Part shown: positions 41,770 through 52,418 of the stretch, piece by piece
Numbering within the stretch: position 1 is the first letter of the stretch
Layout: each line of letters opens with the position of its first letter
DNA from: Shinisaurus crocodilurus
Taxonomy: Eukaryota; Chordata; Lepidosauria; Squamata; Shinisauridae
Assembly: GCA_021292165.1 (NCBI GenBank)
Contig: CM037879.1
Location: 20,173,525-20,237,524 of the forward strand
DNA length: 64,000 bases
Direction: 5' to 3'
Position numbers and translations under genes: made by a program
The notes under the pieces: generated by a model
What the model was told of the DNA's origin: nothing
Databases searched by the model: none
Seen by the model: the letters and a program-made list of their open reading frames with translations, nothing else

Positions 41770-44073
41770 CCCTTTCCTTTGGGAAAAGATGAAAAGAGGG
41801 GCTAACCCTCTCCTTTCATCTATACTAACAAAAACCACAGAGAAACGAGCTTGCGCTAGCTTCTTACCACTAGGCACCTCTTCTCTTTCACACACAGATA
41901 AAAACAGAACAGAACAAAAAGCATCAAACATCAAACACCTTAACTATAGTCTTAACATAGCTTTAACATCTTAATTCTTAAAATCTTCTTAAAACATCAA
42001 AACAGCAAAACACAATCAATAACTATCAATCAGAAGTTTACAGATTTGCTAAAGCTCTTCAAACATCAAAACAGCAAAACACAATCAATAACTATCAATC
42101 AGAAGTTTACAGGTTTGCATACTCAAGAAACATCAATTACAATTCAAATGAGAACCCTCAACCCTTTGTTGCCTGTCTGGCACTCTTGTCTAAAAGAAAC
42201 AAAACAAAACAGAACTTTTTTAGGGTTGCTGTTTCTCCCACAGCCTGTAGGGGCAGACTGCTGACTGAAATGTGACTCTTCAATTAAAACAAAACAAAAA
42301 CAAAAAACAAACTTTTTAGGGTTGCTGTTTCTCTCACAGCCTGTAGGGGGCAGATTATGGACTGAAATGTGACTAAATTCGCCCCTACCACTCTCAACGA
42401 CCTGAATACCATCACCCCCTCCAAAGGCCCATGGGATGGCTTCCCACCACCCAACAACATGAATATACCACTCCCTTTTCCCAAAGGTTTGCAGTTGGCA
42501 CTTTTTACACAATGACTTGAATGGGATGGCTTCCCCCCACCCCCCTTTTCCCAAAGGTTTGCAGTTTCTAAAACACACAGCTTGACAATCTTCCAGCCGC
42601 TTGGGCTTGGCTCTTTTTGCCCACCACCCAAACTTGCACGGGATGACTTTCTCTCAGCATTGAATGCTTAGCTTTGGAGGCTCTACTCAGTTTCCTCAGA
42701 AACTGAGAACACACAGTCTGGCAATCTTGCTTTCGGCCACTAGAGGGCTTTCCCGCCTCTAAGTTCCCTGGCCTCTTGAGACCTTTTACATTCAAAATTT
42801 TTTCATCATTTTCATTTTCAAATTGACCTTTGCACATAACACAACAAATAGTTCAATTGCTTACACTGGGAGCACCTGGCCCTTGGGCCCCTTAGCAACA
42901 ATCTAGATAACACAAATACACTTAGATCACGGATCACCCGCCCCTCCCTTCGAGGAACAACTCAACAGTTTTCATTTGCTTTAATCACAATTAACCACCA
43001 ATGTCTTCTTTTCTTCTCTGGAGACACCTGAAGAAAAAAAATCTTTCTGTCTGGGCTTCTGTCAGCTAGGAGGGAAATCCCCTTCTCTCTCCGCCGCCCA
43101 CACTGGGATCGCCTGCCCAGTAACAACACAAAGACAACTTGAATCACCTGTCCCCCCTCCCCCTCGAGGAACAAGTCAGAGTCCGCTGTTTTCCAAGTGG
43201 CAGCAGAAAATGTTTTTGGGGGGGAATCCTTTTTCTTCTGCTGATTCTCTGCCCGCTTTTTGCAGCACAGGACAAAGTCTCTTCTTTCGGGGGGGGGGTT
43301 TCCTGATGTCCGCCCCCCCTTCTGCTTGCTGCTGCCCAGCCTAGCCATTCACCATGCCCCCCCCAAGAGCAAATGGGCAGTCTTAAGTTCAAAAATCTTG
43401 AGTCCTTCTCCCGTGGGAGAGATGTAGGGCAGGACTGTGCCCTCCCCCACCACCACCAAAGTCTGACTCTTCTGGGGCACACAGCACAACTAAAATTACT
43501 CATCAAACGCTGTCTCAAAATCCAACGTTTTGCTCACCAGCCTCTTAAGAGAGGTTTCTTGGTCTTCTCTCCTTCCTCCTGGAACACACGTGCGCACGCC
43601 CACACTATTTTCTTCTTCTCTTCCCGGGCTCTCCCAGCCCCCAAACTTTGGGATCACACAGCCGCCATCTCACCCGCTTTTTGCACTGGATGGATCTTTG
43701 CTTCTCTTGGCAACCGCTGCTCCCAGCCTCTGGGACACGCACACGCAGACTTTTTTCTTGCTTCTAGCCCTCTGCCAAGGGCCCCTCCAGTCCTGGTTCT
43801 CTTGGATCACACACTTGCTGCCCTCTGCTCACTTGCTGGGCACACAGGCTGTTCTGGAACTTTTTGGAGTTTTGCCTCTGCTGGGCTCCTAGGCTCCCCA
43901 GACTGGGGTAGCCCCTTCCAGCAATCTGAATGTTTTTCTAAGGTTCAATCTCACACTTATTTCTAAAAAATAACAAACCTTCTACTATGTACTAAAACGT
44001 GTCTCAAATTTCTCTCATTTGCCTACGCGCACACACTCTGTGGTTCAGCCTCGAATCCCAGCGCTTGCCACCA
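41770..44073 (-). other. LTR element interior, non-coding
   Basis: Polypurine tract at 41780-41770 and primer-binding site at 44073-44056 (minus). In between are internal tandem duplications: ACATCAAAACAGCAAAACAC twice (41994 and 42063), TTTAGGGTTGCTGTTTCTC twice (42219 and 42315), and CCCTTTTCCCAAAGGTTTGC twice (42473 and 42542). Poly-G and poly-C runs break all frames. Confidence 0.8.
44056..44073 (-). other. tRNA primer-binding site
   Basis: Read on the plus strand this is TCCCAGCGCTTGCCACCA, preceded by TCGAA, i.e. a tRNA 3' end with T-arm and CCA. It adjoins the LTR without a gap. Best resemblance is to tRNA-Leu (AAG/TAG type) with one inserted base and one substitution, from memory of the tRNA family. 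Confidence 0.8.
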
Positions 44074-45017
44074 TGTGGAGGAAGAGGGGGGGGCTGGCTG
44101 GCCCGCCAGACTCCCCACCCTTTCCTCCCAGCAAAGGGAACCCAGCACTTGCCACCATGTGGCCCAGAAGGGGGGGCTGGCTGACCCGCCACTACCCCAC
44201 CCTTGCCTGCTGGCAAAGGAACCAAGACCCCCAGAGCTCTCAAGGTACCAGATTGCCAGCCTCAGCTGTCTCTGCAATCCTACTTGAATCTCTGTTCAGG
44301 GACTCGCCTTCAATTCTGTAACCTGGATTTAGATACTGAACCAACAGAGTACTACAAAACCCATGTGGGGTGAAACCACGACAAGGTTTATTTCTGGTAG
44401 CATCTTACAACAAGATTAGGCAATAAAAGAAGCACACAAAATAGAGAGACACTTTAGTACACAGTAAAGCTGCAAAACAATAAAGACCTGATTCCTTAAG
44501 ATCTCTCAGGCACACACCTGTTACCTGAGGGTGTCTTCTTCAAAGGGTTAGATCCAGCACAGCCTTGCTGCCCGATGGAGAATTACCACACCTACCCGAA
44601 GGTCCAAGATGGGTAAACCCCTACAAGGCTTGCTTTCACCAGTCCTTCAAACCAGCCAATTTTACCAGAGGCTGTCTGGGGTCGGTTCTTGAGGGGGGGG
44701 CCCTAAAGGCTCGGGCCCCTCGCTGGCGCGCTGCCATGCCGGCACGCTACCAAAAAGGACTGACCAGGAACAAAGGCTTCCACGTGGGGAAAAAGCTCAT
44801 CCCCCTCCCCTTTTCTGTAGCCTTCTTTCTTCAGCCAATCAATTTGAATTTCACCTGGCCATGCAGGGGGAAAGGGAACTGTGAGTCATGGCTTGAACTA
44901 TCTGCATGTGAATGCCTTCAGCCTGGCTCTTCCAGATTTCTAGACGCCAGGCCCCATCTCATGGTCCATCACCTTTTGCTTCCTCCCAGCCCCCACCTGG
45001 TTTACTCATGAGGAGGC

Positions 45018-45051
<34 letters not shown>

Positions 45052-45184
45052 TTGTTTGTTCCTGCATGCATGCATGCAGGAACCCTAAAAACTCTTTTCT
45101 CTACACGCTAACTATGCACACCCCACCCCAGCCGGTTCACACATGAGGTGTGTGTGTGTACCCCCAAAGGCTCGTTTCTCCACA
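44074..45184 (-). repeat. 5' LTR (element orientation minus)
   Basis: 1111 bp, nearly identical to 40656-41769; AATAAA on the minus strand at 44392-44387; GT microsatellite shorter than in the partner. Known base differences include position 44937 (T, versus C at 41519). Confidence 0.93.
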
Positions 45185-45189
45185 GTAAT

Positions 45190-45262
45190 TATGCCTATTT
45201 GTTTTGTGAACTGCTTTGAGCACAATGTATTGTGGAAAATGCGGTAGAGAAATAAATTATTT
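45190..45262 (+). mobile_element. LINE 3' tail interrupted by the LTR element
   Basis: GTTTTGTGAACTGCTTTGAG and GAAAATGCGGTAGAGAAATA continue the AT-rich left flank (40600-40655) across the LTR insertion, as expected of a LINE 3' end with the LTR element nested in it. Confidence 0.55.
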
Positions 45263-45767
45263 ACAGAGCAATCCTATACAGGTAAACTCAGAAGCAAGCA
45301 CCACCAAGTTCCATGGGACTTAGCAGCCTAAGGGCACAATCCTATCTCTATGGTACTCCGGCCTTGTCTGGGGATCCATAGAATTGGTTGGACTCCCCCC
45401 CCTGCCCCCGGAAATTCATTCCAAGGTCGCAGTGGGGAGTCCGAGTGTGGAGCGCCCTCCCCCCCACCTCGCAGCTGGCACGGTGCTTTCTATGCCAGCT
45501 GGGAACTGAAGCTGGAAGACTGGGGGCGTTCCCGGGGGTGGGAAGGAGCAAGGCACTGCCAGCTTCTGCAGACTCCAAGAAGTGCCTCAGTCTCTACTCC
45601 TTGGGAGGAGGTGCAACACATCTAGACGGCCAAAATCGGTGGTCTAGATGTTTTTGAGGGTGAGCATGGCAGCAATCCTATCAGCTGTGCTCCTCCCACA
45701 CTCAACTGGATGCCCATAGTCCTCCAGGTTCGGGGGGCTACGGGCAGCCACATAGGATTTATTATTT

Positions 45768-45997
45768 TTTTATTATTATATTTATACTTCGCCTTTTTTC
45801 CTGCAAGGAACCCAAGGCGGCTTACATAATCCTCCTCCTCTCCATCTTATCCTCACAACAACCCTGTGAGGTAGGTTAGGCTGAGAGTCAGTGACTGGCC
45901 CAGAGTCACCCAGCGAGCTTCACGGCCGAGCGGGGAATAGAACCTGGATCTCCTGACTCCCAGTCCAACACTCTCACCACTACGCCACACTGGCTCT
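45768..45997 (-). mobile_element. tRNA-derived SINE, full length
   Basis: Plus strand runs tail to head: TTTTTTCCTGCAAGGAACCC, then CACAACAACCCTGTGAGGTA, and ACCACTACGCCACACTGGCT at the end. Confidence 0.9.
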
Positions 45998-46102
45998 TAA
46001 CTATGATTAATCAGAAACCACAAAACTAAACCATGTATAAAAAAAGTCTGATTTCTAGAGTATAGCTGTGCTACCTGGTTATAACAAAAACAAGGAAGAA
46101 AA

Positions 46103-46260
46103 AGAAAAAAAGGGGGTTGTCATGACAACTTAAAGACCAACACATTTTCTTTATCGATGCCCACTGCTTCTGACACATAAATGATAACAATTTTCAGAGG
46201 GGTAGCTGGGATCGCCTATCCACTTCATCAGATGCCCGAGGTGTTACTCGTAAATTGACA
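46103..46260 (-). mobile_element. Retroelement 3' tail fragment
   Basis: On the minus strand CATCTGATGAAGTGGATAGG, then ATCGATAAAGAAAATGTGTT and GGTCTTTAAGTTGTCATGAC match a widespread amniote tail. Clade uncertain. Confidence 0.5.
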
Positions 46261-46266
46261 GATTTA

Positions 46267-46377
46267 AGACGTGCTTTGACAGGAAAGTCCTACATAAATC
46301 CCAGCATGCCCCAGCCAGCTGGAAACCGTTGGACTTTTTTTTTGGCTGCCTAAACATGATAGGATTGCGCCCTTATA
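46267..46377. mobile_element. Palindromic MITE fragment
   Basis: Right arm CTGCCTAAACATGATAGGAT and GCGCCCTTA belongs to the 27168/36471 family; left arm is decayed. Confidence 0.6.
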
Positions 46378-46404
46378 GACATATGTAGGGGGTGGGGCAG
46401 GGTA

Positions 46405-46470
46405 GAAGCAATCCTATACAGGTCTACTCAGAAGGAAGCACAATTGAGTTCAATGGGACTCACTCCATTC
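46405..46470. mobile_element. Short MITE (CAATGGGACTCACTCC family)
   Basis: AAGCAATCCTATACAGGTCT and ACTCAGAAGGAAGCACAATT, TTCAATGGGACTCACTCC. Many relatives in the window (45266, 47030, 47135, 47210, 53470, 55970, 56600, 62090). Confidence 0.6.
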
Positions 46471-46534
46471 ATGACAATCACACCTAAGAACTGCCTTGCC
46501 TAATGAGCGAAGAATCACCCATTCCTCAGACGAA

Positions 46535-46640
46535 ATTATTTTTGAATCACAGCCATAAGCGGCCCGCCGTTGGGCCTCCAAAAATTGGGGAACGGAACTT
46601 CCCATAATCTTGCATGCCCTCCGGAATCGAAGAGAACAGA
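46535..46640 (-). ncRNA. Candidate small nuclear RNA gene (Sm-class, unidentified)
   Basis: On the minus strand the predicted transcript starts about 40 bases after a PSE-like box, near 46638. It contains a stem-loop GGGAAGTTCCGTTCCC (46603-46588; 5-bp stem), an overlapping Sm-like site AATTTTTGG (46586-46578), a second stem-loop GGCCCAACGGCGGGCC (46576-46561; 5-bp stem) and, 12 bases on, GATTCAAAAATAAT (46548-46535), which matches the snRNA 3' box at about 10 of 14 positions. The length would be about 80 nt. I could not match it to U1, U2, U4, U5, U7, U11, U12 or U4atac from memory. An 85-codon frame (46707-46450) overlaps but looks accidental. It could be an unknown or decayed snRNA, or chance. 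Confidence 0.4.
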
Positions 46641-46678
46641 CCGAGCTGCCTTCGCGAACGTTTCCACAGAACAGGCGA

Positions 46679-46875
46679 CACTTCTTGACGTTATGGTAAC
46701 TCGCCACCGTGACTACTCAATTAGTCCTTGAATCTGGATCAAGGGACTACTGGAGCAAGACGCCATACCCACCAAACCCGGGGATTGAGGTTTACAAAGG
46801 CGCAAAATCTATCGGGAGAAAGAGACTTTCTTTTTTCAATCCCCGCGCGCCGAGCATCATGGGTTATATGCAAAT
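46679..46875 (-). promoter_or_regulatory. snRNA-type promoter: octamer, ZNF143-like site, PSE-like box
   Basis: In minus orientation the octamer ATTTGCAT (46875-46868) is followed by a ZNF143/Staf-like CCCATGATGCTCGGCG (46863-46848). About 150 bases on comes TTACCATAACGTCAAGAAGT plus G (46699-46679), a PSE-like box of the usual 21-base length. Octamer plus Staf site as distal element and a PSE roughly 170 bases away is the standard vertebrate snRNA layout. A second ZNF143-like site lies in plus orientation at 46598-46620. Confidence 0.5.
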
Positions 46876-46959
46876 GATCCTACGAGACTCTTCATGCCAA
46901 TCCAAGATCGTCTGAGTGGTCTGGTTCACGAAAGCTTGCGCCATAATACAAGACTTAGG

Positions 46960-48440
46960 GTTGCTGTTTCTACTTCGGATAGCCCCGGTTACGCGCGGGA
47001 GTCAGTCTCATGGAACTGAATGAGCTTACTTCTGAGTAAACGCTGGTGTCAAAACCCGATTTTCGCCCCTCCCCCGTCGTTTTTATGAATAAGGTCTTCG
47101 TGCTCCCCGATCCGGTGCGTGTGTACTCGGGAGTTCAATAGGGCTTACTCCCAAGTAAGTCAGCGCACAGGGTTGATATTCCTGTACACAATCGCTTGGG
47201 AAAATAAACCCCATTGAAGACAGTAGGATTTACTTCCGAGTAAACCCGCATCAGGGCGGGAGGAGGACCGTGCGCTCACATTACCTCTGGAAATTACCGT
47301 CCTCGCTCTCCCTTCAAACCGTGTCTTTCCCTCCGTCCCTCTCCCCTATCAGCCATGTTCCTTTTCCCTATTCCAAAATGGCTGCTCCGCCGAAACCCGC
47401 CCCACTGCCAGGGCCCACGTACCCGTAGTCAAGATGGAGAGGAGGAACGGTGGGCGCGGCTTGGGCATTCCGTGATCGGGGATTGGCTCTCCGGTTTCTA
47501 ACGGGGTAACGTCAACCAGGACTCGTCGCTATAGGCTGCGCCTCGGCTCTACCCCTCCGTCTTTGCTGAGGCGATCGCGGTTGGACGAAAAATGAGAGGC
47601 TGGCGCTCCGTACGATTGGCTGCGGCGCTGTCATTCCTTCCTCGCCCCGCCCGTCCCATTTCCCCTCCCCCCCACCGCTGCTGCTTTCTCTCTCTCTCAG
47701 GGCCTGAGGCGAGAGCCGTTTCCCAGGCCGAGAGAGGAGCAGGAGGGGGCTCCGCGCCGTCTCCGCGACAGGGGAGGGGAAGGAGTAGGAGTGGGAGGTC
47801 TCGCCGGGGCAAAGTGAGGCGATGCTGGGAGCCGGCACGGCGCTGAGGGTGTGAGGCTTAGCGGGCGGAGAGAGAGAGAGAGATGCGCTGGCCTCGCACC
47901 ACCGTCAGCTTCAGCGGCCGCCGCCACCACTGCTGAACCGTGCTGAGGTAGGTGAGTCCGGCTGGCTTGGGCTGAGCAGCTGGAGGAGGCTGGTTGGTTG
48001 GTGAGGAAAAAGAAGGCCGGGCTGGCCGCTTCCACTCCCGGCCGGTCCTCTCTCGCAAGAGGCCCCGCCGCCGTGAGGGGGGAAGCGGGCGACATTCCTT
48101 GGCTGCCGCTTCCCGCCCCCGCAGCGAGGTTTTAAGGGAAGGGGGTGGAGGGAAAAGCATCCCCCTGTCAATATTATTCCACAAAGCCCAGCTGAGTTAC
48201 AAGCAGATCTCCGGACTCCCCTCACTGAGATTTTTCTCCCACCACCCCCCACCACTTCTAAATACCCAGATTTGTGGCGTCCTTCCCTCTTCCGCAGCCT
48301 TTAGGTGGAAGGCGCGCTATGAATTATTGCTCTCGCTGCCTAAAATCTCGGTTCATAAAGCATTTTTAAAGTCTTGCGGAGGCTTTGCGGCGTCGGGCGG
48401 GAAAGAGAAGCTAATACGCTCCGACCGTAAGGGTAGTATC
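46960..48440. promoter_or_regulatory. CpG island promoter of an unidentified gene
   Basis: CpG-dense from about 47.3 to 48.4 kb. Motifs typical of housekeeping promoters are present: ATTGG/CCAAT boxes (47483 and 47615), two YY1-type starts in plus orientation (CCAAAATGGCTGC near 47375 and GTCAAGATGGAGAGG near 47429) and GC boxes. Three short MITEs lie on its left shoulder (47015-47260). The YY1 orientation and splice donor point to plus-strand transcription. Confidence 0.75.
47380..47951 (+). other. Putative non-coding first exon
   Basis: The start near 47380-47430 is inferred from YY1-type motifs. The end is at AG|GTGAGT (47951|47952), with an alternative GAG|GTAGGT at 47947|47948. The sequence between is GC-rich with a GA run (47868-47881) and no convincing coding frame; an 84-codon frame at 47592-47846 is low-complexity and unlikely. 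No downstream coding exon is seen in the window, so the gene cannot be named. Human synteny upstream of GCH1 suggests WDHD1/SOCS4 as neighbours, unconfirmed. Confidence 0.55.
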
Positions 48441-49307
48441 CGGTGCTAGTCCCTACTTAGGGTAGGACAGACAGACACACACACACACACCCGAAATGAC
48501 TGAGACTTAAGTTAACATTAGATACAGCCCCAAATCATAGCCTCGACTGGGGTGGGAGGGTGTAAAAAGCTGCTCAGTGCTGGCCCGAGCACCTAGAATT
48601 GCGCCCGTTGGTTCGTTCATTCATTCATTTTGCAAGTTGAAACGGTGAGCAGATGGGGGGGGGGCTTAATGTTGAGTTACTGCTGACTGCAAGGTCGTGA
48701 GCAGCACTGGGTGGATGAAGAGTTAGTCGGTGATGTATTCGGCAGGGGTGGGGGTGGAGGTAGAGAAACTGCAAAAATATCCTTTCAGCAGTTTTGCTGA
48801 CTGGAGACAGTCCCCATATTTATTGATAATGGATGGGGGAGGCAATTATTTTTATGGCCCTGAAGGTCTGTGTCTATGTGGTCAGAGTGGGGGAGAGTTA
48901 TAGGCAAATGTGTGAGAAGAATTAAACAAGACTGATTTATAGGATTGTTGCTCCAAATGGAGTCCTTTTCTTAGGGCTATTTATTGCCTCCTATAGCTCC
49001 CTTTCAGTTGTCTGGTTTTGAGATCCAATACCCACAACTGAACCGCAATAGGTTGTTTCAGAGTTAGTGGCACGCTTTTTTCCGGAGGTGCTTGTGGTTA
49101 TTCCAGGCTTGTGTCTGACAATGGATGGATCCCATCATTCATAGCAGTCTGCTTTTTATTAAAACCACCCCAAGCTTCATTGACTTGTTCATATATCGAG
49201 TTAGGTGAGTTACGTTATTGATTGTGGCCACCGTTGTCGAATGGTATATGTAAGAAATGGTTGTAATAAGTAGATATTATGAATGAATAAAAGAACTATA
49301 TTAACAT

Positions 49308-49460
49308 ATGAAGCTGACTTACACTGAGTAAAATCATTGGCCCACCTAGTCCAGTATTGTCTACTCTGACTGGCAGCAGTGCTCTGACATCTCATGGCTT
49401 TTGCAGCTCTGCTACCTGAGATGGTTTAATTTTATACACAGAAAGCATCAGCTCTGGCAC
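49308..49460 (-). mobile_element. tRNA-Ala-like SINE fragment
   Basis: Plus wording TATGAAGCTGACTTACACTG, TCATTGGCCCACCTAGTCCA and CTACTCTGACTGGCAGCAGT. The tRNA-like head is missing. A shorter relative is at 50997-51080. Confidence 0.65.
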
Positions 49461-50369
49461 AAAGCTCTGGTGCCTCCCTATTGTGGATCAGAGCTTAATT
49501 GGACTGGCCCTATATTCAAATTCTCATGCAGCTAAACCATGGATAAACTGAAGGCAACTTCAGATGTGATTAATTTTTTTATCCAGAAGCTTTCCTTTGT
49601 GTAAGGAAACGTGCAAATCACATGTGATAATTATACGGGAACATGGATGTGTGTGAACTTGTGACCATTTGTGGTGACAAGAGTTTGTGATTGTTGGACA
49701 TGACTGTATGCAGTTTGCTTCATCATACATTGCAGTACTGTCTGTACAAATTATGTCTTATTAGAAGCACGCTTTACTGTGTAAGTTACTTCCCTTCAGT
49801 CACAGTTCCTAATCTGTCCGAAGGGTGGGAGGGAAATACCCCACCTCATAGGATTGTTTTGTGAGGATGACAGGGATATATTGGATCCAAGTTCTCTATG
49901 CATAATGCTACAACAATGCTTAATGCAAAGTTTTTAATTCTAATATCTTTACAAATGAATTGCTATGCAACCTTGATAGTGAAGTGTGATATATGAGTTT
50001 CTACACTAGCTATGTCATTGATGGGAGTATCAAACTCAGTTTGATAATGTCTTCTTAATGGCCTATATTTAAAAAAAGAACAGGAATTCTTCCATTTGAA
50101 CAGGCAGTAATCAGTAACTATGCAAACCCCAAATCTACATAGTACTCTATAGCATGTACTCTGCCATTTAAAAAAGAAGCTTGCACTTGAAATCTTTACA
50201 TACAAGATATATTTGACAAAATAAAACTCCATTTTATAGAACAGTTATTCTGATTTTCATAGGGAAAGTATTGTTTTGAAAAGGAAATGATACAGCGTAG
50301 ACTAGAAACTATTTCATATTGATTGACATGAGACCTGTGATCTGAAGGTCACTATATTTTGTAGGCCAG

Positions 50370-50610
50370 GAGTATAGAACCTCAGGCCTAGGGGCCAAAT
50401 CCAGCCCGCCAAGGTTCCCAATGTGACCCTACGCAGGTCCTCAGATGGCCATAGGCATATCCCCTTCCCTTTAACCATTGGTTTGGTGTGAGTACGGTAT
50501 ATATTTTTTGTATTTTTGGCCCTGCCCCGCCCACCATTGCTATGTGGCCCCTGAGAGCTTCTTGGAAATAGAATTCGGCCCTAGGGCTGAAAGAGGTTCT
50601 GCACCCCTGC
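50370..50610. mobile_element. hAT-like MITE
   Basis: CAGGAGTATAGAACCTCAGG and the right end GAGGTTCTGCACCCCTG are inverted; internal GGGGCCAAATCCAGCCCGCC pairs loosely with GAATTCGGCCCTAGGGCTGA. Target duplication not clear. Confidence 0.6.
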
Positions 50611-50629
50611 TGTATGTCATACTCCCAGG

Positions 50630-50787
50630 TATTTATTTATTATATTTATACCCTGCCTTTTTTCCTGCAAGGAACCCAAGGCGGCTTACATAATTCACCT
50701 CCTCCTCTCCATTTTCTCCTCACAACAACCCTGTGAGGTAGGTTAGGCTGAGAGTCAGTGACTGGCCCAAAGTCACCCAGTGAGTTG
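50630..50787 (-). mobile_element. tRNA-derived SINE, head missing
   Basis: TTTATTTATTATATTTATAC and TTTTTTCCTGCAAGGAACCC to CAAAGTCACCCAGTGAGTT; the tRNA-like head is absent, so it is 5' truncated on the minus strand. Confidence 0.88.
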
Positions 50788-51824
50788 GTATATGTGTGTT
50801 GGATCACAATACTCAAAAACTATGAAATAAATGATTAATTTTTCTACTTTAAAGTTGAGAACCAGTAAGTGTATATTTAATTCAGATCCCTAGATCACAT
50901 TGCAAGTTCAGAGCCTCATAGCCCAGTTCTAAACATATTTACTCAGAAGTAGGCCCACCGATTTCATTGTGACACACTTGCATGTGTGCACATGAAACTG
51001 CCTTATGCCACCCATTGGTCCATCTCTGTCAGTGTTGTGTAATGACTAGCAGTGGCTTTCCAGGATCCAGGTGTACATATGGCTGTGGCCTTAGAATCAG
51101 AAACATGTAAGCATGATCACTGTGAAATAGTAGGATTCTCATTTGTGGCAGTAAATGCATTCTTTTATTTAAAAAACAACACCTTGCCTTAAGACATAGT
51201 GCTTAGTGAAGCAAAACAACTTTCCTGGTTCCATTTTATTCTTGTAGTGTATATGCATACAATACTGACTCTGAATTAAGGTTTCTTTCATACAAAATGG
51301 CTTCACTGGGATAACCAGTAGGTAATATGATGTATGATATTTCTTGGATTTAAAAATATCCAGAAAATGCTTTAACCTTAGGACAACATGCACGGTGAAT
51401 GAGCAGCATGATATTTGCTTGCTTTGCAAATAGTCACACAAAATAAAATGTTTATTCTGGGTCACCTGTAGGACAGTGGAATAAAGCAATGTGGAGGTAC
51501 CCTGAGGAAACATCAGTTTGTGCAAACACATTTGTCCATTCAGTCAATAAGACCAGAGCCAAAAAAACTCTTTGCAAGTGATAGAACATTCTATAAAACA
51601 TAATAGATTCAGAAGTAGAGAATGTTAGCGGACAAGTCCTTTTCTGTAGAAGTTCTCTAGTTGGTGTAAAGCTTCTAATATCTGTAAAACTAGATACACA
51701 CTATGTGCCTCAATACATTCTAGACATTACAGATTCTTGATTTAAGGGCCTCTGAACAGGATTTTTGCACTGTGGATTACTAATGTGTTGCCATAGTGAA
51801 ATTTGGTTTAGACCGTCTACCTCC

Positions 51825-51880
51825 GTCCCTACAAAAAACTAACAATTTTAGTACTGGGGCTGAAAACTCTTCGTATGATC
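51825..51880 (+). repeat. Left arm of a 56-bp inverted repeat
   Basis: GTCCCTACAAAAAACTAACA through CTTCGTATGATC; the reverse complement is at 52419-52474 with one mismatch. Confidence 0.92.
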
Positions 51881-52184
51881 TCTTCATCTACCTGTGAATA
51901 TATTTCAATTTGTGAAGATTTCAATATTGGCATAGTTCTCCCCCCCCCCCCCCCAGTAAAGCTGCCAAAGGGGAACAGAGCAGGGCATTCTCTGAATTAA
52001 CTAGGTTGCTGAGCATTATGGATATTTAACACAAAAGAAATTGCTTTGTTTCCCTTTGTTCTCACTGTAGCATGTAGTTTTAAGGTTAGTACTGGATCAG
52101 TTCTAGAAATATTGTGGAGAATTTGGTGGGGCCATGAGCTAAAAAATAAATGAGTTGCTTTATACTCTTGGACAAATTGAGCTG

Positions 52185-52252
52185 GTTCGCAAATCACCAC
52201 AGCCTAAACAAGCCACGGTGGCTTGTTCGAGATGCGGTGATCATGTGAACTG
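52185..52252. mobile_element. Short foldback MITE
   Basis: GGTTCGCAAATCACCACAGC pairs with GCGGTGATCATGTGAACTGG around a CAAGCCACGGTGGCTTG centre. Related to 12975 and 23110. Confidence 0.75.
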
Positions 52253-52418
52253 GCCTATTGTATGTAGAGGTTTTAAAGTTATAAACAGGAAGAGAACGAA
52301 AACAGCATTTCCTAGAAAACCAGGTAATAATTCTGAAGAGGAAATGCATTCAGTGATTTGGCACTTGAAATTATTTTAATTTATTGGGATCAGGCAGCTC
52401 TAAACTACTGTCCGTTAT

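Larger units (their letters stand above)
40656..45184 (-). mobile_element. Complete non-autonomous LTR retrotransposon
   Basis: Two direct repeats of 1.11 kb (40656-41769 and 44074-45184) surround a 2.3-kb interior. The target duplication is GTAAT at 40651-40655 and 45185-45189. On the minus strand the 5' LTR (right copy) is followed at once by a primer-binding site TGGTGGCAAGCGCTGGGA, and the 3' LTR (left copy) is preceded by the polypurine tract AAAGGAAAGGG. LTRs start TGTGGAG and end CTCCACA. The interior has only short, repeat-derived frames and no gag, protease, RT or integrase motif, so it depends on another element. The two LTRs differ by only a few bases and GT-repeat length, so insertion is recent. 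A 5-bp duplication fits Gypsy/Copia-type integrases; superfamily cannot be fixed. Confidence 0.93.

Noticed and set aside
46450..46707. An 85-codon minus-strand frame over the candidate snRNA
   Set aside because: No similarity recognised, no splice sites, and it runs through the PSE-like box; a chance frame is more likely.
46679..46833. A plus-strand Pol III transcript ending at the TTTTTT run near 46831-46836
   Set aside because: No A/B boxes or plus-strand PSE/TATA found in the right place; the motif order supports the minus strand.
47592..47846. An 84-codon frame in the second CpG island
   Set aside because: Arg/Ser/Pro-rich low-complexity translation typical of GC-rich 5' UTR sequence.
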